64,000 bases of DNA, taken from positions 372,001 to 436,000 of the forward strand of contig JAHDVF020001225.1 of NCBI GenBank assembly GCA_022606425.2, in the 5' to 3' direction. The stretch comes from Lepidostoma basale. Taxonomy: Eukaryota > Arthropoda > Insecta > Trichoptera > Lepidostomatidae. The position numbers and the translations under genes were made by a program. The notes below the pieces were generated by a model. It was not told the DNA's origin. It was given only the letters and a program-made list of their open reading frames with translations, and made no database searches. Shown here one piece after another: positions 50,988 to 61,154 of the stretch (position 1 is its first letter; the number at the start of each line of letters is the position of its first letter).

Positions 50988-52138
50988 TTACGCATTTAGA
51001 GATATTGAAATAAATTTGATTGGTTTTACTCTATCTTCGGGACTTTTTATCTCAAGGAATAATTTAAGATCATCTGCAAATAAAAGAAATCGCGAAAATT
51101 GTATAACCCTCGCGACATCATTAATGAAGATGGTGAAGAGGAGTGGACCAAGGTTTGAGCCCTGTGGTACTCCGGAATATACGGGAAAAAGTGCAGATTG
51201 AAATATACCGTATGAGGCAAACTGTTTCCTCTCCCTCAGGTAGCTAATAAAAAATAAAACCAACTTAGAAGAGAAACCAATTTCCGACAGCTTTCGCAGA
51301 AGTACATCATGGTTGACGGTATCAAAGGCTTTAGAAAAGTCATTATAAGAGCAGTCAACCTGGTGACCATTGTCCAAAGCCCTTGTCACATATTCTGTGA
51401 AAATCATAAGATTGGTTTCAGTAGAGCGCCCCTTCCTGAATCCGTGTTGTTCTGAAATTATGAAGGGTTCAACTCTAGGGAGAATCATTTTATAAATAAT
51501 AGATTCGAAGAGTTTGGCCGGAGCAGACAGTATTGCTACAGGTCTGTAGTTTTCAACTGATTCTCTCGGGCCGCTCTTGAAGATGGGACTGATCTTGGAG
51601 ATTTTCCACAAATCAGGAAAGGTATCAGTATTTACTGACAGGTTGAAAATGAAGTGGAGAGGAGGTACCAAAAATTCAGAGCATCCTTTTAAAAAGAAGA
51701 TAGGAAGAAAATCAGGGCCAATTGAATGCGAATTTTTCATGGCTTGAATTGAAATTTTTATGTCTGAGATGTCAATTTGACTGACACCATTGAAGCTATG
51801 AGTAGTATCGGCACTCGAATTGGTCACATCGTTATGATTTAGCCGCGGGGAAATATTGCTATAGACAGATAGGAAGTGCTTAGCGAATGCATTCGCTATA
51901 TCGGCACCTCGAACCTCTCTATCCCCATGCATCATGGTGTTTATCATGCCACCATCTTTGCGTAAGCTTTTGACGTAGTTCCAAAAAGATTTGGGATCGT
52001 CTATGAGATTACCCTCAATGGTGCCCACATATGTTCGAAAGGCCAATCGGACACTGCGAACCACCATCGAGCGGTAGTGACTGAATTGTTCATACTCACC
52101 ACGAGAGCCAGTAGCTTTCCACTTCTTATGACTTAATA
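50988..52138 (-). pseudogene. JOC-H reverse transcriptase domain
   Basis: Open from about 52138 (KKWKATGSRGEYEQF, before the first ATG at 52067) to 50988. RT blocks in order: WKISKISPIFKSG, ENYRPVAILSAPAKLFESII, EQHGFRKGRSTETNL, DFSKAFDTVNHDVLLRKL, YSGVPQGSNLGPLLFTIFIN, then the catalytic FLLFADDLKLFL. Y(F)ADD is intact. The 'CSYNDFSKAFD' block has Asn where Thr or Leu is usual. Just after SPEDR a deletion of about 40-50 codons plus a frameshift breaks the frame; NQIYFNISKCVILSF continues in the next one. Confidence 0.85.
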
Positions 52139-52339
52139 ATAATGATCCTTTTCTTCTTTTATTGGTTTTTATTATTACAATATTTGATCCTTGCAGGTAT
52201 TTATCTCTAGTATATTATAAAATTTCTTTCCGTCAATATGGGATTAATCAATAATAAAAATTATATTTCAAAAATACTCCTGCAAAACGAGTATTTTTCG
52301 AATCACCGAGTATACGAGATGCCGTATACTCGGTGCCCT
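52139..52339. other. No gene; short palindromic AT-rich stretch
   Basis: 52300-52340 contains CGAGTATACGAG and GCCGTATACTCGGTG, a small inverted pair. Otherwise nothing. Confidence 0.4.
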
Positions 52340-52653
52340 ATTTTGACTATTATTTTTTTATTAATTCATTCCATGTGTCCAAACCATCTTAATGATCCTT
52401 TCATTATTTTGTTCATAACACCATCATTCGCACCGCATTCACTTCTTATATTTTCATTCGACACTATCATACACAGAGTATCCACACATTCGTCTAAGAG
52501 ATCCCATTTCTACTGCATTTATTCTACTTTCATCCTTCTTTTGCCAGTTCAATCCTTCGCTTCCATACATAAGGTCGGTACAAGAACACCATTGTGCACT
52601 GCCATTTTAGTTTTTTTGGAATAAGTTTTTGTTTGCAATGACAACTTTAAGTG
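52340..52653 (-). pseudogene. RTE-1 internal C-terminal part
   Basis: Plus strand TTCCATGTGTCCAAACCATC, TTCATAACACCATCATTCGC, TTTCTACTGCATTTATTCTA, ACACCATTGTGCACTGCCAT, TTGCAATGACAACTTTAAGT, ending at the NGALKVV region. It joins RTE-1b directly. Confidence 0.7.
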
Positions 52654-53118
52654 AATATGTCCGAACCAACACAGCGATCCTTTCATAATTTTGTTCATAA
52701 TGCCTTATTTTGCTCTATATTCCTATCTAATATCAGCATTTGAGATTCTGTCGTTCATCGTTCTACCACACATACGTCTTAGGTACCTCATCTCTACCGC
52801 ATTTATTCTGCTCTCATCTTTCTTCTGCCAGTTCCATGCTTCGCTTCCATATATAAGGGTTGGGACCAGAACTCCATTGTGAACGGCCATTCTCGCTTTC
52901 ATCAATAAATTATTGTTTCCAATAACTACTTTTAAAGCTCCATTCACTTTGTTACCCGCACCAACCCTTCTTTCAACATCACTGTCCGTTCGGCCATCCG
53001 TTATGAACATGCTACCTAAATACACAAATTCCCACACCTGTTCCAAGTTCTCTTCATTCACACTTATATAACAAACTGTCATTAGCAATTCCCTTTCAAA
53101 ATCCTTGATTATTACCAA
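52654..53118 (-). pseudogene. RTE-1b, longest open frame
   Basis: Frame 53118-52723 (131 codons): ERELLMTVCYISVNEENLEQ, WEFVYLGSMFITDGRTDSDV, ERRVGAGNKVNGALKVVIGN, ARMAVHNGVLVPTLIYGSEA, INAVEMRYLRRMCGR, MNDRISNADIR. 'FVYLGS(x)FT.DG....(D)(I/V)ERR(V/I).AG' is the post-catalytic RTE block. It shows the region missing from most copies. Truncated at both ends. Confidence 0.8.
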
Positions 53119-53944
53119 AATTATTGAATTAACATTATTCTAACTCGTATAATAAACATAACAAGTATAATAAAATAAATTTGAATTCTAAAAAAATTAA
53201 AAGTTATTATCATATGGAACCCGCAAAAACTTTGAGATCAAATTTATTATCAATGATTCTTTTGTAAACGTTTATACAAGAAACATTTTCCCTGCAAACT
53301 TTGTAACATAATATCTCGTGAGGCAAAAGGAAAACAAAGTTAAAAAACTAGATCACAGATGTCACCTAATTCGATTTCCATAATAGTGTTTTGTTGCGAA
53401 TACACTAAAGGACATCTGCTTCCCTACATTAGCCGAGACGCTTTTTTTATTTTTTGGAAAAATTGAATAAAAAATCACAAACTCATACCAATTTGGCCAG
53501 ATTCAGGATGCTGTGAACTTTGCGAGGGTAAATAAAATCGGCGAAGTTGATTACCTTTTAAAGCAAGTAGGGACTTAATATTATTAGTCAAGATTTTCAG
53601 ATGAGCTGCTTTAGATATTTATTCAAGAGAAATTTCGTGGAGGTTTTAATTTTTTAATTTCGTTCGTCTTTACGGTAGGTAAGAATTACCTTAATTTATA
53701 GATAGATTAGACGTTCTTGGTTTATTTTTTTGTTTAGAGTTGTATACATGGCGTGTGAATGGAAAAAAAATCAAGGAAGAACCATGAAATACATCTTCTT
53801 CTTCTTCAAGTGTTCAAGGTAATGATTTTTGAAAACAAAGCGAAAAAAATTACCGTGAATGGTAAAAATTTGTAGCAAGTAAAAGACTGAGTCACAGAAA
53901 CGCGTGGCTGGGTAAATCTAGAACTTTTCATAAAACAAGATGAA
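53119..53944. other. No recognisable gene, 0.8 kb
   Basis: AT-rich, apparently single copy; GCCGAGACGC at 53430 and GAACTTTGCGAGGGTAAATA at 53515 are the least AT-rich parts. No coding frame supported. Confidence 0.4.
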
Positions 53945-54935
53945 AGATGGAAGCGAAGCATGGAACTGGCAAAATAAATGCAGTAGAAATGAGATCTTTT
54001 AGACGAAAGTGTGGAGTATGATAGTGTCGAATGAAAATATGAGAAGTGAATGCGATGCGAATGATGGTATTATGAACAAAATAATGAAAGGATCATTAAG
54101 AAGGTTTTGACACATGGAAAAAATGAATCTGTTCAGTCAAAATGATCTTGTCAGTGAAACAATAGGACAAGTCAACAAGGCTTCAGCGGTATCAGGTTGT
54201 CTCAAAGATATAATATGGAAAAACAAGTATATAAGAACTGACAGTAAGGTCAGAATATATAAAACCTGCGTAAGGCCTATACTGACATATAGCATTGAGA
54301 CCAGAGCGGATACCACAAGAACGAAGGCTAAAGTACGGGTGGCAGAAATGAGGACGCTGACGATGATAGCAGGAAAGACTATTCGCGATAGGGTGAGGAA
54401 TACGGCCATCCGCGAGATCTGCAAGGTGGAGGATGTCGTGAGATGGGGCAGACAACGCAGAAGATACTGGAATGCGCACGTACAGAGGATGGATCCCACC
54501 AGAATCCCACACGCTGTGGCGCATCAGATTCCTGCCGGCTGCCGTCCCCCCGGAAGACCGCCGAAGAGATGGAGAGATAGCTGGGACTCAACCCCCCAAG
54601 AGAGGCGAGCCTGATTTCAGGAACAGACCAAAGGTCTATAAGGAGAAGAAGAATAAGAAGAAGAAGAAAAAATGAATAAAGAAAGAATGATAAAAACAAT
54701 TGTATGTTAACAATGTAAATGGAACTAGAAAAAGAGGAAGACTTAGGAAAACGTGACACAATCAAATTAATCAAATGTTGATGTCGGCCGTGAGGAGTCA
54801 GAGAAATCGACGCGCGTACATGACACGATGTATGAATGTTGAGGAAGCGAGAGAAATATATCAGGAAATAAAAGTGTAGTAGCCCATTATTAATGCCTAC
54901 CTCTTCAGAGAGACGGCGTGATGGTTATATAATAA
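53945..54935 (+). pseudogene. RTE-1 LINE interrupted by LINE-B
   Basis: 53945-54128: ATGGAAGCGAAGCATGGAAC, AATGCAGTAGAAATGAGATC, GAATGATGGTATTATGAACA, TGACACATGGAAAAAATGAA. After LINE-B it resumes at 54678: AGAATGATAAAAACAATTGT, AATGTTGAGGAAGCGAGAGA, TACCTCTTCAGAGAGACGG (hairpin decayed) and GGCGTGATGGTTATATAATA. Confidence 0.75.
54129..54665 (+). pseudogene. LINE-B retrocopy, best-preserved frame
   Basis: 12-bp TSD GAAAAAATGAAT (54117-54128, 54666-54677). The frame to 54614 (its first residues lie in the target) reads VNKASAVSGCLKDIIWKNKY, SKVRIYKTCVRPILTYSIET, RADTTRTKAKVRVAEMRTL, AGKTIRDRVRNTAIREICKV, EDVVRWGRQRRRYWNAHVQR, PPGRPPKRWRDSWDSTPQER. Then stop, GGTCTATAAGGAGAAG and a (GAA)n tail. 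Use this as the LINE-B C-terminal reference. Confidence 0.85.
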
Positions 54936-54939
54936 TTAA

Positions 54940-55739
54940 CCTCTTAACCGTCGCGTTGCCATGTGGTCAATTGAGTTTCCACTGCCAATTTAAAGTTGAT
55001 TTTCTTAAAACTATGGACCCTAATATTATAAAAAAAATTGTAATCCTCCATTGAAGTGTTTTCAATATTTCGTAATAAAAAAAAGCAAAAAATTACTTCC
55101 TTCATCCCAAAAAAAAATATTTTCTAAGACTGCCCTCACCTTCATTCGTGTTAAGGTAGAATTTGTTTTGCTAATATTTACAACTTTATCAAAAGTGACA
55201 AATACTTACTCGCTGTTTTGAACGTATTATAAATTATATGTTTGGCCTTTTCTCATAGGTACGTAATAATACCGACTGTGGACGGAAACGCAGCACGCAA
55301 CTTAATAATATCAGAACTGTGAAAATATTAACACTTTACCAAAAGGGACAAATATTAATACGTACTCGTTGTCTTGAACGTACTATACATTTTGCCTGGG
55401 TGCCTTTATCATACGTAAAACTTGTCTCGCCCCGCCGCGGCGCGGCGCGGCGGGGCGAGACAAGTTCATACTTGGTGTCAGTTGCTCATATGCTGTGACG
55501 CATTCCATATCAGAAATCGCATGGTTCCAGAAAAAAAATAATAATGATATGTTTTTCAAATAATCCATGTACTCGTATGTTATAGATATCGATCTATTCC
55601 TAATGAAATTTCCTACAAGATGACATAAATTAAATTTTGATTCATCGAGTCATATGCTTGATTTTTAGATAAAGTTAGCGGTAAACTGAATTGACCACAT
55701 GGGAGCGAGCGTTTTGTTTTGAACACGGTACGTTAAGGG
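54940..55739. mobile_element. piggyBac-like MITE (copy 2), uninterrupted
   Basis: TTAA at 54936-54939 and 55740-55743. Ends CCTCTTAACCGTCGCG and CGGTACGTTAAGGG (inverted CC(T)CTTAAC). Subterminal inverted repeats CCATGTGGTCAATTGAGTTT (54959) and AAACTGAATTGACCACATGG (55684). 800 bp. It holds the empty AGGTACGTAAT site at 55257-55267 where copy 1 has R1-a, and a perfect central GC hairpin. Confidence 0.8.
55421..55464. repeat. 19-bp perfect GC-rich hairpin
   Basis: CTTGTCTCGCCCCGCCGCG (55421-55439) pairs fully with 55446-55464; loop GCGCGG. The GC content is about 80% in an AT-rich element. In MITE copy 1 the same place is a mismatched remnant. Confidence 0.85.
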
Positions 55740-55743
55740 TTAA

Positions 55744-56419
55744 AAACAAAAAAATTGAATTCTAAAATGACGATTTTTTAACCAAGTAGTTTCTGATCTT
55801 AACTAAAATAGGTTGATATGAGATCAAATGGAATAAAAATGTAAATAACTGATAAAAATCTCATCGCTTTAAAATAAACACATTTGTACAACTAAAAAAA
55901 CAGAATTGTGTGTGTTTTTTAATCGTCTAGACTGCAGATAGCGTGAACCCATTAGTTTCGATTAATTTTTTGCGTGTTGTGGATTGCTCTGTAAAAGGCG
56001 GGCCACACTGTGATAAACATCGGTTTCCAACATAAAATTTGTCTTGTATAGGGCTTCTATCTCATTCTACGCCGGGTAAAATAATGCGAGGAAGAGAGAT
56101 AAACGTACCATGTTTGTTGAAAGGATAACCGTATGCAGAAACATCCGCGGTTTATCTCATGGTTTACTAAAATCGACGTTTTTACTACGTCTAGAACATG
56201 GTTTAAGTTTGAGTAATAACATTCAGTATACAAATTTTGGTTTCAAACCAGCATTAAATACTATTTATAACGATGAAAAATAATACTATTAAACTTCCAA
56301 TATTTTTTTATTTATTGTTTTATGCATCAATCTATGAATGATTCATCAACTATTACACTACTGTTTATGTTTTACTGTTAATGTGGTTACAAAAACTAAT
56401 TTAAAAAAAAAAACATAAA
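55744..56419. other. No gene recognised
   Basis: 55915-56200 is less AT-rich (AAAAGGCGGGCCACACTGTG, ATTCTACGCCGGGTAAAATA, AACATCCGCGGTTTATCTCA) and not seen elsewhere in the window; possible host or unknown DNA-transposon sequence. Confidence 0.35.
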
Positions 56420-57600
56420 TAAATTGGATATAAAGAGTAGAAAGCTGGTCTATAATGCTTTAATATTGCCGCACTTTAATTATTGTTCTCCTGTATTGTT
56501 TTTATCAAATAAAAGAGATATTGATAAACTAGGTAATGATTTTCGAAAAAGAAGGAAGCATGACAGTTTGCAACATTAGTGTAAACGGTGAAAATCTGGA
56601 ACAAGTGGATGAATTTGTTTATTTAGGAAGTATGTTTACAAAGGATGGGAGGGTGGAGAAGGATATTGAAAGAAGGGTTGGGGCAGGCAACAGAATAAAT
56701 GGTGCACTTAAAGTTGTCATCGCAAACAAAAGCCTATCCAAAAAAGCTAAGATGGCAGTGCACAATGGTGTTCTTGTGCCGACCCTTATGTATGGAAGTG
56801 AAGCATGGAACTGGCAAAAGAAGGATGAAAGTAGAATAAATACAGTAGAAATGAGATCTCTAAGACGAATGTGTAGCAAATCTGTATATGATAGAGTGAC
56901 AAATGCAAGTATAAGAAGTGAATGTGGTGCGAATGAAAGTGTTATGAACAAAATAAGGAAAGGGTGATTAAGATGGTTTGGACACTTGGAAAGAATGAGT
57001 GAAGACAGAATGGTAAAGAAGGTATATGTAAACGGCGTGAACGGATCTAGAAATAGAGGAAGGCCGAGGAAAACGTGGCACAATCAAATATTGAATGTCG
57101 GTCACGTGCGGAGTCGGAGAAATCGACGTGCGTGCCTGACAAGATGTATGAATGTAGAGGAATCGAGAGACGTATGTCAGGAGAGAACAGTGTGGCGTTC
57201 CATTCTTTCTGCCTACCCCTCCGGGGAGACGGCGTGATGGTTAGTTAGTTAGTTAGTTGAAAAACTACGGGTTTTACAAAATAAACGAATGAGGGCTTTA
57301 CTTGGTTGGGGTAGATATAGTAGGATTTCAAAAAAGTCAAGCAAATTGAACAATTTAAATCAAGAAAACAAGTTCTTTAAAACACTTTGATTTTTGTTTA
57401 TAAAATTAAGAGTAATATGATGGCTGCATATCTTATTAAAAATGTAGCATATAGTTATGAAATACATGATTATTTGACGAGAGGTTGTGATAGATTCCGA
57501 CTCCGGAGACCCAGACTTGAAAGTACTGAAATTTTCGTTTTTATAGAGGATTTAAAATAAATAACGAATTGTCAAATAAGGTAAGCGATTTGTAATGTTT
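56420..57600 (+). pseudogene. LINE-K (jockey/CR1-like RT) interrupted by RTE-1
   Basis: 56430-56531: KLDIKSRKLVYNALILPHF, NYCSPVLFLSNKRDIDKL. Resumes in frame at 57268: RVLQNKRMRALLGWGRYS, SKLNNLNQENKFF, then degraded (AAYLIKNVAYSYEIHDYL, RFRLRRPRLESTEIF) to about 57560. 'YNALILPHFNYCSP.L' and 'KLQKLQNRAMR.ILG' are well-known RT thumb blocks. Different from JOC-H. Confidence 0.7.
56532..57256 (+). pseudogene. RTE-1, best copy (C-terminal 230 codons, hairpin and tail)
   Basis: Near-identical 11-bp TSD (TTGATAAACTA 56521-56531, TTGAAAAACTA 57257-57267). Frames 56536-56967 and 56986-57237, separated by one TGA: MTVCNISVNGENLEQVDEF, VYLGSMFTKDGRVEKDIERR, MAVHNGVLVPTLMYGSEAWN, ESRINTVEMRSLRRMCSKSV, then MERMSEDRMVKKVYVNGVNG, SRNRGRPRKTWHNQ, LTRCMNVEESRDVCQERTVW, SILSAYPSGETA. 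The stop TGA is followed at once by TGG and (TTAG)n, so there is essentially no 3' untranslated region. Confidence 0.9.
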
Positions 57601-57649
57601 TTGTTTGTTTTTCTCATTTGCAATTTTTTTATTATTAATCGATTTTTTA

Positions 57650-57930
57650 AGGATTAATTGTATCTCAATAGAGACGAAGATGTAAATTATTTGGAAACGG
57701 AATATGGTAGTCGAGGCGTTTACATGACTTAAGACCTGTCATTGGTTGGGTTAAGCGATCACTTTATATTTAACAACAGTCACCATTTCGCCCTTCTTAC
57801 GACACCACGTCTGACGAATTTTTGGAACTTGTATATATGTTAATATTTTGTAATAACTTCACTGTTGGTAGGTCCATCTACACTAGCGTCATCTATTAAG
57901 ATAATTTGTAAGCATTAACCAGAAATTAAA
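57650..57930 (+). repeat. Q repeat
   Basis: GGATTAATTGTATCTCAATA, GAGACGAAGATGTAAATTAT, ATATGGTAGTCGAGGCGT, AGACCTGTCATTGGTTGGGT, CACCATTTCGCCCTTCTTAC, CTACACTAGCGTCATCTATT. Ends near 57930. Confidence 0.7.
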
Positions 57931-58025
57931 AACAAAATCTTTTAATTAATTGTTTAGAAAATATTATTATAAGTTATGAAATTTTCCTGTATTTTTTTAT
58001 AACTTAATTAAATAAATAAATAATA

Positions 58026-59299
58026 TTAGGTCCTTACATATGAAATTGGCGTTTTGCCGTACTGGCAACTTTGATCTCAAATATCTTCTCTTTGGTTAGG
58101 CATTCCAAATTCAAATTTAGACAGCTATTTACTCAAGTATTTGTGTTTTGAAAATTATAATTAATTTGTTTTTTCCTCAATTGTTTTTTTTTCTTTGCGT
58201 CACTCAGTTTACAAAATGGAAAACTTGAAATATCGCGTTATTTACGAGTACGAGTTCCACCGTGGCACCAGAGCTGCAGAAACGGCTCGAAGGATTAATG
58301 ATGTGTATGGCGACGGTGCCGCAAAAGAAAACACAGTGCGTTTTTGGTTCCAACGTTTTGGTTCTGGAAATTTCGACCTGCAGAACAAGCCCCGTGGACG
58401 GCCGGAGACCAAAGTTGATAATGAAGAATTGAAGGCTATTGTGGAAGCGGATCCATCGCAAACCACGTCCGAGTTAGCTGCAGGCTGCGGTGTTAGTGAT
58501 AAAACTGTTTTAATCCACTTGAAGCAAATTGGGAAGGTGAAAAAGCTTGAAAGGTGGGTACCTCACGGTACAACAAACGCGCGTTGACTGCTGCGTTGCA
58601 TTACTCAACCGGCACAATAATGAAGGGATTTTGAATCTAATTATTACCTGTGATGAAAAGTGGATCCTGTATGATAATCGGAAGCGCTCGTCGCAATGGC
58701 TGAACCCTGCCGAACCAGCCAAACCATGCCCCAAGCGAAAATTGACTCCAAAAAAGTTACTTGTGAGCGTTTGGTGGACTAGTACTGGTGTCGTTCACTA
58801 CAGCTTTCTTAAATCTGGCCAGACGATTACGGCAGATGTCAATTGTCAGCAACTGCAAACCATGATGGAAAAGTTAGCTGCTAAACAACCGAGGCTGGTT
58901 AATCGCTCTAGGCCACTGCTGCTTCATGATAACGCTAGACCACACACTGCACAACAGACGGCTACCAAATTAGAAGAGCTTTAATTGGAATGTCTAAGAC
59001 ATCCACCGTACTCTCCGGACCTTGCCCGAACAGATTACTATTTTTTTCGAAATTTGGATAACTTCTTTCAAGGGAAAAAATTCAACTCCGATGGGGCAGT
59101 CCAAACCCACTTCAAAGATTTTATTGATTCCCGTCCGAATGTTTTTTTTAGGAAAGGGATCGATGAACTACCTGTGAGATGGCAAAAGTGCATAGATAGC
59201 AATGGTACATACTTTGATTAAATAAATATATTATATTTAAAAAAAATCAACTTTATGTTCCTCCCATACAAAACGCCAATTTCATATGTATGGACCTAA
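58026..59299 (+). mobile_element. mariner element, copy 1 (complete ends)
   Basis: 1274 bp, flanked by TA (58024-58025, 59300-59301). TIRs of about 31 bp: TTAGGTCCTTACATATGAAA at the left, TTTCATATGTATGGACCTAA at the right, one mismatch. One broken transposase gene inside. Confidence 0.9.
58216..59221 (+). pseudogene. mariner transposase, broken
   Basis: Start MENLKYRVIYEYEFHRG (58216); the upstream TTG at 58195 is only an ORF artefact. N-terminal HTH region (AETARRINDVYGDG, TVRFWFQRF), AT-hook-like RGRPET, second HTH (SELAAGCGVSDKTVLIHLKQ). Catalytic domain: first Asp in TCDEKWILYDN, second in HDNARPHTAQ, third in SPDLARTDYYFF, with 34 residues between the last two (DD34D). Lesions: frameshift near 58570 after WVPH, TAA at 58982 in the EEL(Q)LE block. 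About 345 codons, the normal mariner length. Confidence 0.9.
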
Positions 59300-59301
59300 T
59301 A

Positions 59302-59769
59302 AATAAAGTTACCATCGTAGACCTGGTCCCTTGGAATGCCAATTATCCAGGTTCTACTACATTTTTAATAATTCTACACTAAAAATTAAGTGTTTCGTAC
59401 AAAGGTGGATACATTTTTAAATTTTTTTGTCCGTGTGGAACAAAATGTTGGTTTCATAGAGGAAACAGGAAATACAGCAAAGATTTGTAAGAAATGTTTG
59501 CACGGTTAGAGTATTCAAGTGCCTATACCGAGCGAGAATGGAAGAGTCTTCCTATTGTCTCCGCACTACGTGACTGAAATGTCGGCAGCAACCCCAGCGC
59601 TCTAAGCAACCCCCTACTTAGAGAATAACGCCGAGGAAACCACACAACGTGCGATGTCACTTTTCTGTTGTGAATAGCACATCATATTGCATACACAAAA
59701 GTACCATATTCACAGCGCAAGTTACTTTGCTAGATACACATAAATGAAATTTTATATTTAAATTCAGTA
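59302..59769. other. No gene; V-repeat end
   Basis: 59370-59405 resembles V ends (AATAATTCTACACTAAAAAT). 59510-59680 is GC-richer (CGACTACGTGA-like, GCAACCCCAGCGCTCTAAGC, AACGCCGAGGAAACC), unrecognised. Confidence 0.4.
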
Positions 59770-60930
59770 ACGATAAATCTAAATGATATTAAAGCCTGTA
59801 ATATTGATTCAACGGACCAAAACTTTATTAAGAATTTCTACTGGTATCAAACTGCGGAGATTAGACATGGAAATGAGAGATACGCAGAGGAGTTCGACAA
59901 GGCTGCATTTTGTCACCTCTATTGTTTAACTTGTATTCCAATCAAGCATTTCTTTTCTTCTTCTTCTTCTGCTTTATTTAGGACTGTGTCCTGTTATTTC
60001 TCGGAGCCTGTTCCTGGGATGCAGATGTCTAACTGTCTCACCATCTTTTAGGTGGTCTTCCTGCAGGTCGATTTCCTGTTGGTACTTTATTCGCGGCTAT
60101 ATTTATCACTCTTTCAGAACATGCTCTTTCCACATGATCTCTCCAGTAGCGTCTTCTCAGTCTTCCCCATCGCACGACATCTTCCACATTGCAGATCTTT
60201 CTTATTTCAGAATTTCTTATTATGCCTCGGAGTGTCGCCGCACCGGATCGGAGAGTCTTCATTTCTGTGGTTCTTAGGAAATTTTTTGTTGTGATGGTAT
60301 CAGCTCTCGTTTCTATTCCATATGTCATTTTAGGACGTACGCATGTCTTGTATTCCAATTTATAATATTAAAACTCCAGCCTGGGAGTGAAAGTTAATGA
60401 GGTTATTGTTAATAACATCAGGTATGCTGATGACACAGTTATTTTAGCTGACAGCATACCCGATCTTCAAGAACTCCTAAATAAAATAGACATAGCAGGA
60501 GAGGATCTGTGCTTAAAGTCAACGTTAAGAAGACCAAATGAATGACATTTGGGTGACTTAACTATTTTTTATCCACTCTGTAACTAAATGGTGCGATGTT
60601 GAAATGGTCGACCAATTTAAATATCTTGGCAGCATTATCACTAAAGCGCTTGAGCTGGACATTGAAATAAAAAGCAGAATTTGAAGATTGTTGAAGAGAA
60701 AAAGAAAAGTTGAAGAGTTTCAAATTAAGTGATAATCTTAATTTGAAACTCCGACAAAGAATGATTAAATGTTATATGGTCTGTTCTTCTATAAGGTTGC
60801 GAAAGCTGGACTCTGAAAGTGAATGTTATGAACCGGTTGGAGGCGTTTGAGATGTGGATATACCGCAGAATGCTCCGTATACCGTGGACCGATAGGGTTA
60901 GTAATGCAGATGCACTACAGAAAGGGGTAA
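59770..60930 (+). pseudogene. RTE-2 LINE with catalytic motif, interrupted by LINE-B
   Basis: 59800-59942: IKNFYWYQTAEIRHGNER, then GCAFLSP-type block VRQGCILSPLLFNLYSN. After the insert (resumes about 60347): VIVNNIRYADDTVILADSIP (the YADD catalytic motif), DLQELLNKIDIAGEDLCLK, then in other frames FKYLGSIITKALELDIEI, GCESWTLKVNVMNRLEAFEM, WIYRRMLRIPWTDRVSNADA. It ends near 60930. Several frameshifts and one internal rearrangement near 60700. This is the only RTE-type copy here that keeps YADD. Confidence 0.75.
59943..60346 (-). pseudogene. LINE-B retrocopy in RTE-2
   Basis: 13-bp TSD CTTGTATTCCAAT (59930-59942, 60347-60359). Tail: plus TTCTTCTTCTTCTTCTG. The minus frame 60358-60038 reads KTCVRPKMTYGIETRADT, TTKNFLRTTEMKTLRSG, RNSEIRKICNVEDVVRWG, RLRRRYWRDHVERACSER, PTGNRPAGRPPKRW. 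Closest to the 31637 copy. The M of the listed frame lies in the flank. Confidence 0.85.
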
Positions 60931-61154
60931 AGAATGAAAATAATTTAAAAATTGAATTTTCTTTAAATACTTTGTCTACATTTAATCTCCCAAGCTCCCA
61001 TTCCCAATCAAATGCAAATTAATCATTTATTAATTTCTATATAATTATGTCTTTTCAAATGTATGTTTTTTCTAAATTACAATTTTATTAAATTTTTTTT
61101 ATATTATCATCATGTTTTATTATTATTTAATACAATTTATCAGTTCTTACTGTT

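Larger units (their letters stand above)
50142..52138 (-). mobile_element. JOC-H: longest jockey-like LINE in the window
   Basis: About 2 kb, minus strand, 5'-truncated. The 3' end at 50142-50160 is an ATCAA-repeat tail (sense TTTGA repeats), typical of microsatellite-tailed LINEs. It carries RT motifs and the C-terminal domain in two frames. It defines the consensus for the fragments at 5.4, 7.6, 11.3 and 29.0 kb. TSD not resolved. Confidence 0.85.

Noticed and set aside
54137..54774. Large minus frames over LINE-B
   Set aside because: Antisense shadows of the plus-strand RT frame.
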